A DNA stretch of 64,000 nt from Chiua virens (lineage: Eukaryota; Basidiomycota; Agaricomycetes; Boletales; Boletaceae): contig JAHNUO010000008.1 in the NCBI GenBank assembly GCA_019787685.1, positions 930,001-994,000 on the forward strand, in the 5' to 3' direction. The notes under the pieces are model-generated. The model ran no database searches, was not told the origin of the DNA, and saw only the letters and a program-made list of their open reading frames with translations. Positions 27,601 to 40,079 of this stretch are shown one piece after another. The translations under genes and the position numbers were made by a program. Each line of letters opens with the position of its first letter. Position 1 is the stretch's first letter.

Positions 27601-27780
27601 TGATACATTTTTCTCCTTTAGGAAGCGTCAATGGCAGATCTGACATATCTTTTCGAGGAGGGCGCATTGGTCGACTTTGAGATTGACGAGTTGGTCAAGC
27701 TGGTCAAGGCACTTTTTGCAGACACGCCGTTACGGACGAAGACGATAGACAAAATCATGAACGCACATCCCGTTTGGTGA
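24632..27780 (+). CDS. ZW10: ZW10/Dsl1-type tethering protein
   Basis: Homologue of centromere/kinetochore protein ZW10, in fungi chiefly the Dsl1-complex subunit that tethers Golgi-derived vesicles at the ER. The start is MTFPLPSHLPRPVDVS. Short exons encode the N-terminal helical region (NRIHDRIHANLPVFEAQL, AALKRHHALAQASLSADVL, LRVLTNRVEELLNN). A large exon from about 25491 to 27013 carries the central part, with an acidic disordered insert (VEIWDDPWADD, DAWGFDDDVEE) before the conserved C-terminal block (SVLVRRIVRAVEDSLHEGKV, PVGRMQISNDCFYLSEEI). Last exons give PKASYYTAVGLVVDGVLSRI and IMNAHPVW. The frame is clean at every junction checked. Confidence 0.9.
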
Positions 27781-28193
27781 TTTTTTTTCTTGTTCGTTTT
27801 CGCCGTTGTTCCTGTCGTCTTGACGATGCGCCCATGCTACATCTCTCTCTTTTTTCTCTCTTTGGCTCTTTGTTCGAGATCAACTATTTATATTCTCTTT
27901 CACTCTTTCTTCGAGATCGATACCTTACGTATATAGATCTCAGCAGTATTTTTGCACTTGCGCGTTATGCATATTTAGGAACAAGGACAGTAACTTGACA
28001 CGTTGCATTCTTCGTGCTACCAGATGGTCGATACACCGAGCGTTTCATCCCAGTCTGTATGGTAGATAATGAAAGTCTAAGATGAAACGCTCTACAACTC
28101 CAAGATGATGACAGTGTAATAAAGGGAACGTAGCAGTATGAGTAAGAGAGGGAAAGTATACACAAAGGAATGGCGTGAAATGTCCATCCGTAT
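27781..28193. terminator. Convergent 3' region of ZW10 and the MFS gene
   Basis: 413 bp between facing stops. The ZW10 side is T-rich (TTTTTTTTCTTG, repeated TCTCTTTTTTCTCTC). No AATAAA and no ORF of note. Confidence 0.4.
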
Positions 28194-29904
28194 CTACTCC
28201 TCTCGGACACGAAACTCGTCAGGGAGACCTAAAGGAATGAACCATCTGAAAGCGATGCCTAATACAATAAACCAGCAGAACGCGGCATGACCGCCGAGGA
28301 TGTGCCGTTCTTTTGAAAAGGCATACATCGAAGTCGCCATGGCAGGCCCGATCGCCCGCGCAATCGACGCCGCGGTTTGACCCATGCCATTGATGGTGCC
28401 TAGCGCGTTCTTGGAGGGCGCGCAAGCGGTGATGAACATGTATACACACGCTAGAGAAATCAAGAACCACGGTCAGATGAAACATGAAACATCAATAGGA
28501 AACAACGTGCCAAACGCCAGGTCCCAAAAGACGATCAACGCGACCTGGAGAGCGAGACAAGTGTATATCCACCCGTCGACGACGCCGCGCGTCTGGACGA
28601 TCCAGCTCATAAGCGGGAACAACAGCATGATTGGGATGAAGCACATGATCGCTCTACAAAAGAGGCGCTTGGGACCCATCCAGTCGATCAGCCGGGAGAG
28701 GAAGAGGAGCTGAAAGATGCCGTCGCTGAAGCCGATCACGCCAAGTACGGCACCGATGGTGGGTGGGTCCATGTTGAGACCACCAAATTCGATTGGGGTG
28801 GAAAGGTAGAGAGGAAGAAGGGATTTGGCTGAGATGTCGAGGTATCCCAGGATACCATAGCAAGCGAGGGGGTAAATGACGGAAGGCACAAAGAGATCCC
28901 GGAAGGGGACGAGCAGTCTCGAACCAGGTGGAGATCGTTCCAGGTCGTCGTTCGATCTACAGAATCCCTTCTTCCTCGAAGCCAGCGTCTAAAGTCGCTC
29001 AGTGATTGTTACTGGAACTTCAGATGGATCAACTGACCTCTTCCATGAAAAAGAATAGAATGACAGTTGTCACTGCCACAATCGAGGAGGCTACACCACA
29101 TGGCAAGAAATAAGGAAATTCTTGCCAGAAATAACCCGAGAATAATTCAGGCCAGCGGTCCGCCGGTCGAGCTAGCGTACCACCCATAAATGGCCTTGAA
29201 CGAGCTATCATTAGACAAAGTATATTGTACATGGAAAGCCACTCACCCAAGTGTCGATCCGACGAGCCACCCGATGGGCATAAGGGCGAATGCCTGTGCG
29301 ATATTCGTCGAGTCTGTTAGTTCGCCAATCATGCTCTTCACCGCGCCGACATTGCCGTTCAATAAACCGCATATACACCGACTGAGGGGAACTCAGCCCA
29401 AGATCTGGGGAGTTGGGAATTTGCCTGACCTGACAACGAGCTGCAGGAACGTTCTTGAAAGCCCGAAAAGGGTCATTGAAACAGATAAACCAGCAAGCCC
29501 GATGAGAACGACGGGCTTGCGGCCGATTCGATCTGACAAGCGACTCCAATGCATGACGGACATAGATTGAGTGACAAAGAAAAGGGATTCCTGTGCTGCC
29601 CCATGGAGATACGTTCTAGAAGGGAGACCTCACGACTTACTATCAGACCTGCATAATATCCCACTTTTCGTCTGTCCCCACGCGTGATATCGAGTTCAGC
29701 AACGAGTTGGTTAATATAGGGATATATGGACATGGAAGATATCGGTTCAGCGAATTGTACTAGGAGGATAATAGCGAGTTGGATTTTAGGCAAGGGCGTC
29801 CGTGGCTTCTTGGAGGCAGGCGGGAGGAGTGGGGCACGCTCATCTTGGGCGGCGGAGGCCTCAGGCTGGTCGTTAATCCTGTCCTTGGCTGAGAGTGTCA
29901 TCAC
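28194..29904 (-). CDS. MFS (DHA1-like) membrane transporter
   Basis: A plasma- or vacuolar-membrane transporter of the major facilitator superfamily. The N-terminus MMTLSAKDRINDQPE precedes LLPPASKKPRTPLPK and TM1 (IQLAIILLVQFAEPIS). MFS motif A is clear in HWSRLSDRIGRKPVVLIGLA. FMGGTLARPADRWP and a central loop with ETLASRKKGFCRSNDDLERSP follow. The second half shows ACYGILGYLDISAKSLLPLYL, LFLSRLIDWMGPKRLFC, INGMGQTAASIARAIGPAMAT and a C-terminal GLPDEFRVREE. The overall pattern is like fungal proteins related to zinc-induced-facilitator/multidrug MFS carriers; the substrate cannot be told from sequence. The last intron uses a GC donor. Confidence 0.85.
28451..28510 (-). other. GC-AG intron in the MFS gene
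   Basis: The minus-strand exon ends CTGGCGTTTG, the intron starts GCACGT and ends CTCTAG. Joining gives WDLAFACVYMFITACAPSK in frame. The nearby GTTGTT donor would shift the frame. Length is 60 nt. Confidence 0.75.
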
Positions 29905-30823
29905 GGAGAGGGGGGAATACAGCGCCTGCCCTTTATACCGCGGACTTCATTGGAGAACCGAGTAGAAGTACCCAATAAGTAATAGCCCGGAGGAACAGGA
30001 AATGGGTGGGAAAGGATCTCCGATGGTCGCAAGGTGGCCCAGTGGGTGCACGTTTGCTAAGTGTTTATTGCAAAACAACGGAAGATTCCTAGGTGTGACG
30101 AAATCTGTGTTGGCCAACCTGTGCTATACAAAAAAAAATAAGAAATCACCCCAGCAGCATTGCCATTGTTCCTCTTGGTGAGAGGCCCATGCCACAGATC
30201 GACGAGCCTGGAACCAAGAGTGCTGTAATAATTAATTTGGCCTGTTCGGATCGCTCAGATATGATGCTGGCTGCACCGCATAAACTAAACTGAGATGGCA
30301 CGCTCCTGCAAAAACAGGATGAAAAGCCAACTTGTACTGGTCGTAATAGTATGTAAGTACATACCGCCAATGCATTTGCCGATTTGACGGACAAGAACTC
30401 GTGAAAGAAACTCGGGAATTCCTGTTGACTCATTTCTGCTTTGTCAGTAGCCGACTGATTTCGCATCATTTACGGAATTTAAATGCAACTCCAATGTTAC
30501 TTGCATCTGGGCGAGTTCAGGTTGATGTGCCTGTCCCCCTGTGACAAATTCTGCGGAAGTAAATCAGCTTGATTTGTGGGGACCGTAGAGTCGGACAGCA
30601 GACTCGATGTGTCCAGTTGAAACATGTGTCGGGGGAGATAGCGAAACGTGCTTGATGTGGCATAAATAGCACGTCAATAAGAGTAATTATTTACGCCTTG
30701 TCGTCATAGCGTATACGTACTATATAATGCAGTCACGACTGCCACTACTAAAATCTACTTAGTAGTGGGTTTTCCCACTGTTCGGCTACCACGGCACCGG
30801 CTGATCCCCTCAGGTCTCAGATC
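29905..30823. other. Promoter side of the MFS gene plus 3' flank of the acyltransferase gene
   Basis: About 920 bp. The right part (30740-30823) is the downstream flank of the sterol acyltransferase gene. The middle contains a possible small minus-strand gene listed separately; the rest shows nothing definite. Confidence 0.4.
30146..30625 (-). CDS. Possible small unrecognised protein gene
   Basis: A weak minus-strand candidate. Plausible pieces are FVTGGQAHQPELAQMQ (30482-30550), spliced through a GTAACA donor to SATDKAEMSQQEFPSFFHEF and LSVKSANALA, then a GTATGT intron to a short end (ERAISV). It is polar, with no signal peptide or membrane segment, and the first exon is not fixed. I do not recognise it, and it may be non-coding. 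Confidence 0.2.
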
Positions 30824-32956
30824 TCAATAGGCGACGTACGCGACACACAACAAAGGAAAGCCTGCATACAACCCGAGCCAGAACACGATGTTGCCCACCA
30901 GTTTGTTCCTCTTGATCACCGGTGCGCGCGAGACCATAATAAGCGGGATCTGCACAAGTTGCATGAAGAACAAGTAAAGTCTGCCCAAGGTTTCAACAAG
31001 TCAGGTCTCGGTTCAACCGACAACCGGCCCTTCTGAACTGCTCACCTGAGCTTTCGCGTAACGATAACCATCACCAGTTCATGAACTGCAGCGCTTAGCA
31101 AAAAGGTGACAAACATTGCGCCTGTCCGAGACAAAGACGGATATGCGGCAAGCGACGACGCATATACGTGTCGAAGCAGAAATTGATGGACAGGTTTATT
31201 CCATTTACGAGAAAACTCGTCCCACGACGTCGAGTTCCACTGCACTCGAAAAGTCAGTTAGCTTCTCTCGACAAGCAAAACAACCGCACCCAGTCTTCGT
31301 AGAATTGGCGGTCCGCAAAACTGTTCAGCAGGTGAGCCCACATCCAACGAGTGTCATGTCCGGAAACTACTCACTATGATAATTCGGCGAATGCGTTGCA
31401 TATGCATTCTATGTCCCACCCAACTAGATAAGTAAATCAACAAGAGAGTTCGGAGAAGTGCTCACCGAATATGATGTAAAAGAGCAATAAATAAGAAATC
31501 ATAAACGGCAAGGCTAGGTCTAATAACGACCGAATAAACGACTGATCTGGAGATGGTGTGAGTGGTATGATGAAACTTTCTGTTACTGTATAAAGGAGGG
31601 CAAATGACCCCATAAATGCAACCGTCTTCTCAAAGACGTATTCAGGACGAATGCTGGGGAGACGTCAAGTGGCAGTGAGTATAGGCAAATGCAAATGCAT
31701 CTCAATAAACTGACCGATCGGTGCGAGGATACTCCATCTCATACACAAGGGTTGGGATTAACATGTAGTTGCAGAAGTTCTTCCAGGTCAAATTCTGCGG
31801 GTACTTGACCTGCTCGGTTCCGGTGGACACGAGTTCCGCATCGAGCTCTAAGAATTCCTGAGCTACAGAGGCGATAACCTGAGACGGATGATGAACAAGA
31901 GTCGATATGGGTGTTGGTGTCAAGGAACACAAGTCGACAGGAGTAGAAGGGGAAGAAGAACTATCCGAGCTGAGACTGTTCTCCTCGACGACTATCGCAT
32001 CTAACTCGACCACGGTGCCTGATGAACCAACGGACCACCTCCGTCGAAGCCCATTTGCCGGTTGCGAGTCGGAAGCTGAATTGATGATCAGAACCTCTGT
32101 ATCGGCTTTAGCATCTTGGCTTGAATCCAAGTCGAATTTTGTCTTGGCATCAAAACATGCTTTGTCCCACCCTCCGATAGATGGATCTTCCGTAAGCGAA
32201 CGGAGATGAGCAAAGAGTCGTTGGGAGCGTTGAGAGACGTCATGCAGATAGCCGTTCATGGAAATGTATGAATGCATTTTCATGATCATCACGAGAGAAT
32301 GCAGCGTCAAAAAACCAGATTGAACCCATGGCCATTGTCTGATGGGTTGTCGATTAATGCACTGCTCTGGGCCGGGAGGAACCGGGGAAGATACGTACCG
32401 ATGATATGTCCAAGTAATAACGGCAGCCAAAACAAACGTCTGGAAGCCATGCTGGATTACGACACCTATCCAATAGTACTTGATCCAGCCCCTGTTTATC
32501 GCCTTCGTGAATGGGACGCATATGGCAGTGGCAAGAACGAGGACGGCGTCTGACAGTGCGAGAGCGACAGCATCACGAGAAAACATGGTGGCAAACGCAA
32601 ACGAGAGCGCATATCCTTTTATTTCGAGAGAGGAAACAAACGTCTGAAGTGTAAAGAGGAAGAGAGACATCCAGAAGAGCGTGAAGAATCCCTGAGGAAC
32701 ATTGTGAGGCAGGGAAAACGTCCAAGGAACAGGCACCCTCGCTCACTCTGAATTCGTTAGATCCAGACGACTCGTTTGTCATGTCGAAGTGAGATTTCCG
32801 AGGTTTGAAGGTGATCAAGGCGTGAAGCCGCTTTGCAGACTTTGACCGGAAAGTCTTGGAGACGTACAACGTGCCCTCGGCGGCATAATTGGCGCTCTTG
32901 TCGTCCGGCTTCATGGCGGTGGGAGGTCGTGGTGGATGGGTGATGAAGGGGAACAT
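30824..32956 (-). CDS. ARE2: Sterol O-acyltransferase (ARE1/ARE2-type MBOAT)
   Basis: ER membrane enzyme that esterifies ergosterol with acyl-CoA for storage in lipid droplets. The N-terminal exon (MFPFITHPPRPPTAMKPDDK...FKPRKSHFDM...SGSNEFR) splices through a GTGAGC-CTCAG intron to GFFTLFWMSLFLFTLQTF. Several membrane helices follow, then LVMIMKMHSYISMNGYL, a long Ser-rich cytosolic insert, and YPQNLTWKNFCNYMLIPTLV with YEMEYPRTD. Downstream exons give the family motif DWWNSTSWDEFSRKWN, KPVHQFLLRHVY, and the catalytic-His region LLSAAVHELVMVIVTRK. The end is LLCVAYVAY. All landmark motifs of the family are present in order and no frame break was seen. Confidence 0.93.
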
Positions 32957-33108
32957 GATTGTTCCTCCCTAGGCGAGGGTCCAAAAGGGACGCGGGAAAG
33001 TTGATGTGACAACGACCAGCAATCGTATTATTAACCGGTTGGCGTGCGCAGTGCGCAGTGCCATACATCGATCACTAGGGGCAGTCCTCGCCACCTTCAT
33101 TACTACCC
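32957..33108. promoter_or_regulatory. Short divergent promoter between ARE2-like gene and TAD2
   Basis: 152 bp separates the two divergent ATGs. No clear TATA box or known motif was seen. Confidence 0.4.
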
Positions 33109-33980
<872 letters not shown>

Positions 33981-34228
33981 TTGACTTCGGATAGAGAAAA
34001 GGGGCCCCTATTGCTATTCGCTTAACGATCACACGGACGGGCGCCCACAATGTCACTTCCGGCCTTCTATCTTCTATCAGTTCGCCACCCCGTCTATTCA
34101 AAGAGCGGATCTAGATTTATACAAAAACTATGTCCTCGACATGTGGGCCAAGGTTCATTGCTGTAGCACCGCCGGGGGTCCTGTGTACAGGGCCGCAGAG
34201 CAGAGTAACTACCCCTCGAGGTTCCCAA

Positions 34229-37200
34229 TTAGCTTCCATTCTGCCATTTCAATCCAAGGGACTGAGCGACGAAACCCCATTTGTCCGCGGCATCTTGGAT
34301 GCTGATATACGATATCGGATCGGACCGTCGCGTAATCAGATTATCACTCTAGATCGGACCAAGGGCGGATCGCGTACCGTTTCTCAGTGGCCTTGCCCGC
34401 CCCGTGCCCAGCCTTTTTGTCTATGCGGATGAGAAGAGGGTGTGCGTTGTGAGGCAACGTATGTTGGAGTGTCGCGGCAAGCTTGAAAGAGTGCAACGGG
34501 ACGACTCGGTCGTCATCTTTAACGCCCAAGGCAATCAGTCACGGGAGGGCATACAGCGGTCATACGTACGATCAGCGGTCATCATCAACAGCGGTGGCAA
34601 AGTTCTATCCCTAGGCACATTGTGAAGCGGTGAGATGGGATATATGAAATCAAAGTCGTGGGGGTCATGCGGGTCACCGTAGTCGGCAGTCCACGCTTTG
34701 CCTGTCATTGAAATAGATTAGAGTTTCATGATGATACGGATATGTCATTTACCGATCGTGAAGTCCGCAAACTCGGGAAAAGCAAAGTCATGTCAGCCGA
34801 AACTGACGAAATCGGAAGGGGAGTGACATACCTTGAGTAGATCCATCACCCCAACTTCGGCTGCGGCTGCCCCAAACGTTCCCTGTGGGGCGATGTTGAC
34901 GCAAGCACCGACCAACAAGCCTGTAGGACTGGTGATCAAATCATGGTTATCAATCAAATCATGGGACCACTTTCCTCCGTTAGAACCACCGTTGATTGCA
35001 ACTTTGCCTGCTGCCGGCGATTTTGTTATTAACCAAGTACTGCCTACACGACAAAAGCAAAAAAAAACTCAATGTGACGTGCTCTCTACCGAAAAAAAAA
35101 CTGAACCTTACGTGGCAGCGATGAAGTCATCGAAGACATTGATCTGCACGGATTTCGACAAGGGTTGACAGCACTCTTTGATAGAAACCACGTGAGCTGA
35201 CCTTGTGCTCCCTTATTCCTGCACTGTGCCATTCTTCGCCAAACTCGCCTCCTCCTCGAATGTTTGGCAATGCGAAGACGGCTCCGTAGGCCTTCAAAAA
35301 AGTAAGAATGGACGGGCTGAAACTTGGATTGATCGAGATGCTAAATCCTCCGTATCCTGTCTCTCGTCAATTCACATTCGCTCACCATCGGAACGACGCA
35401 AGAGCTCACCATACTGAATAGGCGGGCGCGGTACCGTCGGTCTTGGTGCTCTTGTGTCTCACGATGAACATTGGGACCTTGGTCCCATCCTTGGATTCGT
35501 ACCATACTTGCTCCTGCGGTAAATTCCTCAGGCTGGAGGCTCTTGACATCCGTCGTACGGTATATGCTCCACGCAGCCTCCAAGGACACAGTGGCGTTGA
35601 AAGCGTTCACGTCAAAGCGTCCAATGATGCCAGGGTTGGTGAACCCTGTCATTGAAATAAAGACGTCCGGGAGGGCCCGGCGACCATACAATTCAGCAGC
35701 TCCAACGAACGATGGAGCTATACGCGTCAACTTTTCACCAGTGAGGGAATAGAGGTATATTTCGTCAACGACCTGTGAAATTTGTGGATCATTAGTGAAT
35801 CTGATGCTTGGGTAGTAGTACCAGACTGACATTGCGCTTGTATGCGAGAACAAATTTATTCATGCCGACTGCTACAACATCACCTAGCGATGCATCCTGT
35901 TCCTCTGGGATCAAGTCTGCTTGCGTGCGCTTGGGATCAGCAAGGTCGATCGTAATGACTTTGTATTTGGGGGCATTCTTGTTGGTACGAAGGTATAATC
36001 TCGTTCCATCGTTTGCGATACTGCGAAACCGTCGGCGACCGTAGTAAGCGACGAACACGAACTTACACATCATATTCAGCTTCAAATTCGTCTATCAACT
36101 TCTCCCATTTGATATTTTGACCGATCTCGTTGGCTTGCAGGTCTGCTACCCAAAGTAGATTTTTCTACAGGACACAGTGTTGATGAGATGGTGTGAAGAG
36201 ACGGGGAAAGAGGAGAGAAATACACACCCTAGCAGTGTCCCTGGAGACACCCAGAAACAAGTATCTCCCGTCTAGCTCCGATATGGATGTGGCCCACATC
36301 CATTCCCTGTGCTCGGCATCTTTCACTACCAAGACATCCTGGGCTAGAAGGCCACAATGTTGCGATCACATAGATTGATATGAACAAGAGATTCAGCATG
36401 CTTGTGAGTGAGTGCGAACCGACTGACACTGTGGGGTGCCAACTCTGTGATAGTAAAGCATGGCATCCTTATCTCCGGTTGTTTCAGTGCCTGCCTTGTC
36501 TTCCGTGGCAAGCCCATGGGATTCACGGCTTGGAAACCGCTGTCAAGAAGAGGGTTAGATAACTCGGTTTCCCAAAGGTGCCGGTCATCGGCACGTATAA
36601 TGGTGATATGTGGGTAATATGTGTTGCCCCGTGTAGGAGTGCAGGTCACATACCTGGTAAAAGAACCCCTTGGAGTCATGGGTCCAGGTAATCGAAGAAA
36701 ACTTGACAAACCGGACCTCATCAGCGAGCCGGCTCTCGTCGTGGTCCACACGTTTGCCATCAACGCTGGCAAGCGATTTGTTGGTCTCACGAACATATAC
36801 CGTGCAAAAGTCGCTACCCTGTAGTAATCAATGCCATAGGGTTAGTCAGCAATCACCGAGAGATAAAGGAGCGGCACTTACCGACAGGGATATACCATAG
36901 GCAAAATACTTGCCGTCGCGTGAGAAGGCAGTGACAGCAAGTGCGGCAGTGCCATCATCTGATAACAAGTTGGGGTCGAAGAATACTTCACCCTTGGCCT
37001 CCCCAACTTTGGAGAAGTCCGGCAAGTTTTTGTCGCTGGAACGGTAGAGCACTAGACGGAATTGGGCTGAACACAATAAACCAACTGCCGACGAAACGAC
37101 AAACCTGACTGTGCTTGAAGACCGCTGTTATGGTACCAGTACCATTTCCCATCGTATTTGAGGGTCGGTGGAGAGAACTGTAGATGATACTAGCGTCAAC

Positions 37201-37487
37201 CGCAGGATGGCGTGCACGTATACACGCCCGATCGCACCTTGGCGTAGTCAGTGTTGGCCCTGATCTCCTTCTCTAATTTGGCGCGATCAGGATTTTTATC
37301 GAGGTAGGCGCGTGTGAAGGCATCTTGAGCAGACGTCCATGCGTCCGTTTCGCCTGTGTTTTCTTCGAGCCATTGGTATGGATCGGCCACGCGAACTTGA
37401 TCCTTGTTTTTCGCTCTTATACACGTCCACATGATCGGAACGGCGAGCGGGAGGATACTGATTCGGGGTCCAAGGTGTCGGGGACAT
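34229..37487 (-). CDS. Prolyl oligopeptidase (S9A), reading frame broken
   Basis: Cytosolic serine peptidase that cuts short peptides after proline. The start is [20 protein letters not shown]. The beta-propeller is seen in [88 protein letters not shown] and [18 protein letters not shown]. The catalytic domain has [17 protein letters not shown], the nucleophile in AINGGSNGG, the Asp in [15 protein letters not shown], the His in KKAGHGAGK, and the end [20 protein letters not shown]. The triad is present. Four single extra bases shift the frame (about 37407-37411, 35514, 35420, 35014), and the intron inside GGSNGG/LLVGA starts GAAAGT instead of GT. As written it is not translatable end to end: a recent pseudogene or consensus errors. 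Confidence 0.85.
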
Positions 37488-38030
37488 TGTGTGGACGAGC
37501 GATGCTGCTAAGCGAGGTATCGGAGGGATGTGGGTGGAAGGGGAAGGATGTGTCCGAGTAGGGAATCTGACGAAGCTTAAGAGCCTGCTACCACGCGTCA
37601 CGGTGGGATTCGACACACGACAGGAAAGTAAGAGCATATGGTGCATGCTGCCTACTTTTAATCTATAATAGATCGGGGTGTCAACGGTCCTCGCGGAAAT
37701 TCAGCTGACTCGACGGAATTCGATATGGAAAAATAAAATAAAATAAAGTAAGGTGGTAGACTTGTCTGGACCCACATGAAAAGGCGAGGCAGTGAAAAAA
37801 AAGAGGGACAAAATGCAATGACAGAGCCTAGACGTTGCTTCGACCTTCGACCTGCCAGAAACTGTTTCCGATGGAGTTGCCCTAAAAATGATTGCCCCAA
37901 TACAAGGTAGCTGATTAAGCATCTCGAAAAAGGTAAAGACTTCTGAATCTAACAACAGTAAACAATGTCGGGATCCTTCTCCAAATTGGGTCACACACCG
38001 CGACGCGTTCGCCTGTTGACAGTGAATACC
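37488..38030. promoter_or_regulatory. Divergent region between the prolyl oligopeptidase gene and RED
   Basis: 543 bp. It holds an A-rich stretch with AAATAAAATAAAATAAAG at about 37730-37747 and an A8 run at about 37795. An in-frame upstream ATG for the peptidase lies at 37646 and an alternative RED ATG at 37965. No other feature was assigned. Confidence 0.4.
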
Positions 38031-39444
38031 ATGGATCAGGTACCCTCTTTGTTTGTCTCGGACTGTTACAACATTAATGAGTCAAGTCAGGATGCGTTCC
38101 GCAGCTTGTTGGCAAGTGAGCGGCAATCACAACCTAGTGCTTCTACCTCCGCAAAGATCAGTTCACAGAAAGCGTGCGTCTTATCGTCACCCTCTGTTAT
38201 TCTAGATCACTCAGCCCCCTCCTAGAACAACCCCTGTGTTATCTGGGCCATCTTTCAAACCTCGCAAGGTGAAGAAGACCGAAGGTAAATATCGCGACCG
38301 TGCCGCAGAGAGGAGAGATGGTATCGGAAACGACTATGCTGAAGTTAATTTCCCTCTTCTTATATTTGGACGTGTCATCTCACGCCCTGTCCTAGGTCGA
38401 GGCGGTACTGGAGGATTTCGAAAAACGAGTCGTCCATGAGGACAAGGATGTCGTGCGTCTCTCAATCTGAACTGCGTTGAACCTTTGTTGAAGCGCTCTT
38501 AGATCGAGGAGCAGCGCAAGTACCTTGGTGGAGATGGTCAACATACCATCCTCGTCAAGGGCCTTGATGTGTCGCTCTTCGAGCAAAATCGTGCTCGTGC
38601 TGCCGCGTCTACAGAAGATGACGATATTCTCGAACAAGCGTTTGCACAAGCTACTTCTACATCCGAACCCACGGAACCAAAGAAGCGCACTCGGGAGGAG
38701 ATCATCCGTAATCTGAAGGCAAAACAACAGAATGAAGACAAGCCAGCTGACGAGACAGATGTACAAAAGTCTATGGAAGATGTATCGACTCTTGAAGCGG
38801 CCAAGAAGGCAGGAAAGTTCAAACCCATCGGGCAAGCGGAAGAAAAAATGAAAAAAAGGAAGGTTAAGAACGGGGAAGTTGTAAAGAAGAAGAAACGGAA
38901 AGTTGAGAGCGCTCCCGAACAGGCTAGAGCGAATAGTAAACAGGGGGTAGACACTCCAGCCATACCCGAGTCGCAGAAACACGACGTCGCACAACCTTCA
39001 TCGTCCACAAAGTCAGTCAACAATCCGCCAGAATCGGAACCAATACCACTGGATGAGGACTTTGACATCTTTCTCGGTGTTGGAGAATACGAGGGCTTCC
39101 CGGATGACGAGGAGTCCGAGTCCGAAGTACACCGTACCGTTGAGGAAACAAGAGCAGCATCTGTACTCCAAAAGGTTCCTGCTGTTGGGGGCTGGTTTGC
39201 CGAGCCTGAACCTGAAGTCGAGGACGCCTTCATTTTGCCAGCAAAGTCTCCATCCATTCCCGAGGTGACAATTACAGAGGAACAGCCGCAGGAAGTACGT
39301 CTTAAACCTCTGGAATCATCAGCGTTGCCTTCTATACGTGACTTCCTTGCTATGGACGAGGCTGCGGGGAAAGCCGGGAAACGGAAGGCACGTAAAGAGA
39401 AGAAGAAAAGGAAGAAAGCTGGCGGCGACGATGACGATGATTGA
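38031..39444 (+). CDS. RED/IK-family spliceosomal protein
   Basis: Homologue of the RED (IK) splicing factor of the spliceosomal B complex. ATG GAT CAG splices to DAFRSLLASERQSQPSAST, then TTPVLSGPSFKPRKVKKTEG and KYRDRAAERRDGIGNDYAE, the signature N-terminal RED block. VEAVLEDFEKRVVHEDKDV and IEEQRKYLGGDGQHTILVKG with LDVSLFEQNRARA follow. The last exon is acidic and Lys-rich (PTEPKKRTREEIIRNLKAK, KKRKVKNGEVVKKKKRK) and ends KARKEKKKRKKAGGDDDDD, likely nuclear localisation signals. All introns (about 50-56 nt) use GT donors and keep one frame. Naming rests on the N-terminal block; the C-terminal half is poorly conserved. Confidence 0.85.
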
Positions 39445-39544
39445 ACCTTTCCCGGAGTCATCAGTGCTTACATCTACGTTAGGTTTGTATCGGCAGTAGG
39501 TACTTATTCCACACTGATATCACAAAATACGTAGCACAAACTTG

Positions 39545-40079
39545 TCATGATCTCTCTGAGGATAATGGTACGAGGAATGACTTGCCCCGCGTATGGTAGT
39601 TTGCAAAACCTAAGCGGGAATCCATCTCGTCGATGGTTCTGCAGAAGAGCGGGGTTAGTTGTCATTCTCAACGCGTTGCTTGGACCCGCCTCTTTTTCAT
39701 TTCGCTGGCCCATGTAATATCCTTGAGAGGCGGAGCATTTAAAGAAGCACCGAGAATTCCGAGTATGAGTGCGAAGATGCTTTCATACACCATCTTCAAT
39801 CGACAAGATTTAGAACCAAAGACGCAAAGCATTCGAGTGAAACATACATTAAGTGGTAGGTATCCTTCGGGCTTTCCGAGTGCTTTGAGACGCGACAGAT
39901 CTATTCGAATGGTTTCAAAAGGCTAGTTGGTTGTGGTGGTGGAATTCACTGACGCTCATACGCAGAATATGCGGCTGCGGGCGCGATGAAACGAATGCAT
40001 TATGAAATATATGTGATTTTCGGTACGCACCGTGAAACAGAAAAACAGTTGCTATGACGAGTAAAATCCGAGCAAGCAT
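39545..40079 (-). CDS. EMC5: ER membrane protein complex subunit 5 (EMC5/MMgT)
   Basis: Small two-helix subunit of the EMC membrane-protein insertase. Five exons: MLARILLVIATVFLFH (first helix), AAYSAYE, HLSRLKALGKPEGYLPLN, MVYESIFALILGILGASLNAP with PLKDITWASEMKKR, and TIDEMDSRLGFANYHTRGKS ending SERS. The second helix plus APPLKDITWASEM is the family signature. The exon 2/3 junction fits only with the GTCAGT donor after GAGC, giving His at the join. About 110 residues, as usual for the family. Confidence 0.92.

Noticed and set aside
28900..29000. Suspected frameshift in the MFS central loop
   Set aside because: Using the TTTAG acceptor gives ETLASRKKGFCRSNDD in frame.
32740..32760. Apparent break after SNEFR in the sterol acyltransferase gene
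   Set aside because: A normal GTGAGC-CTCAG intron joins NEFR to GFFTLFW.
38538..39461. 307-codon minus-strand ORF opposite RED
   Set aside because: It mirrors the acidic/Lys-rich RED exon and reads as Ser/Phe-rich low complexity; the plus strand has the conserved RED block and consistent introns.
39700..40000. Suspected frame break in EMC5 between exons 2 and 3
   Set aside because: Resolved by using the GTCAGT donor after GAGC, which gives YEHLSRLKAL with no indel.
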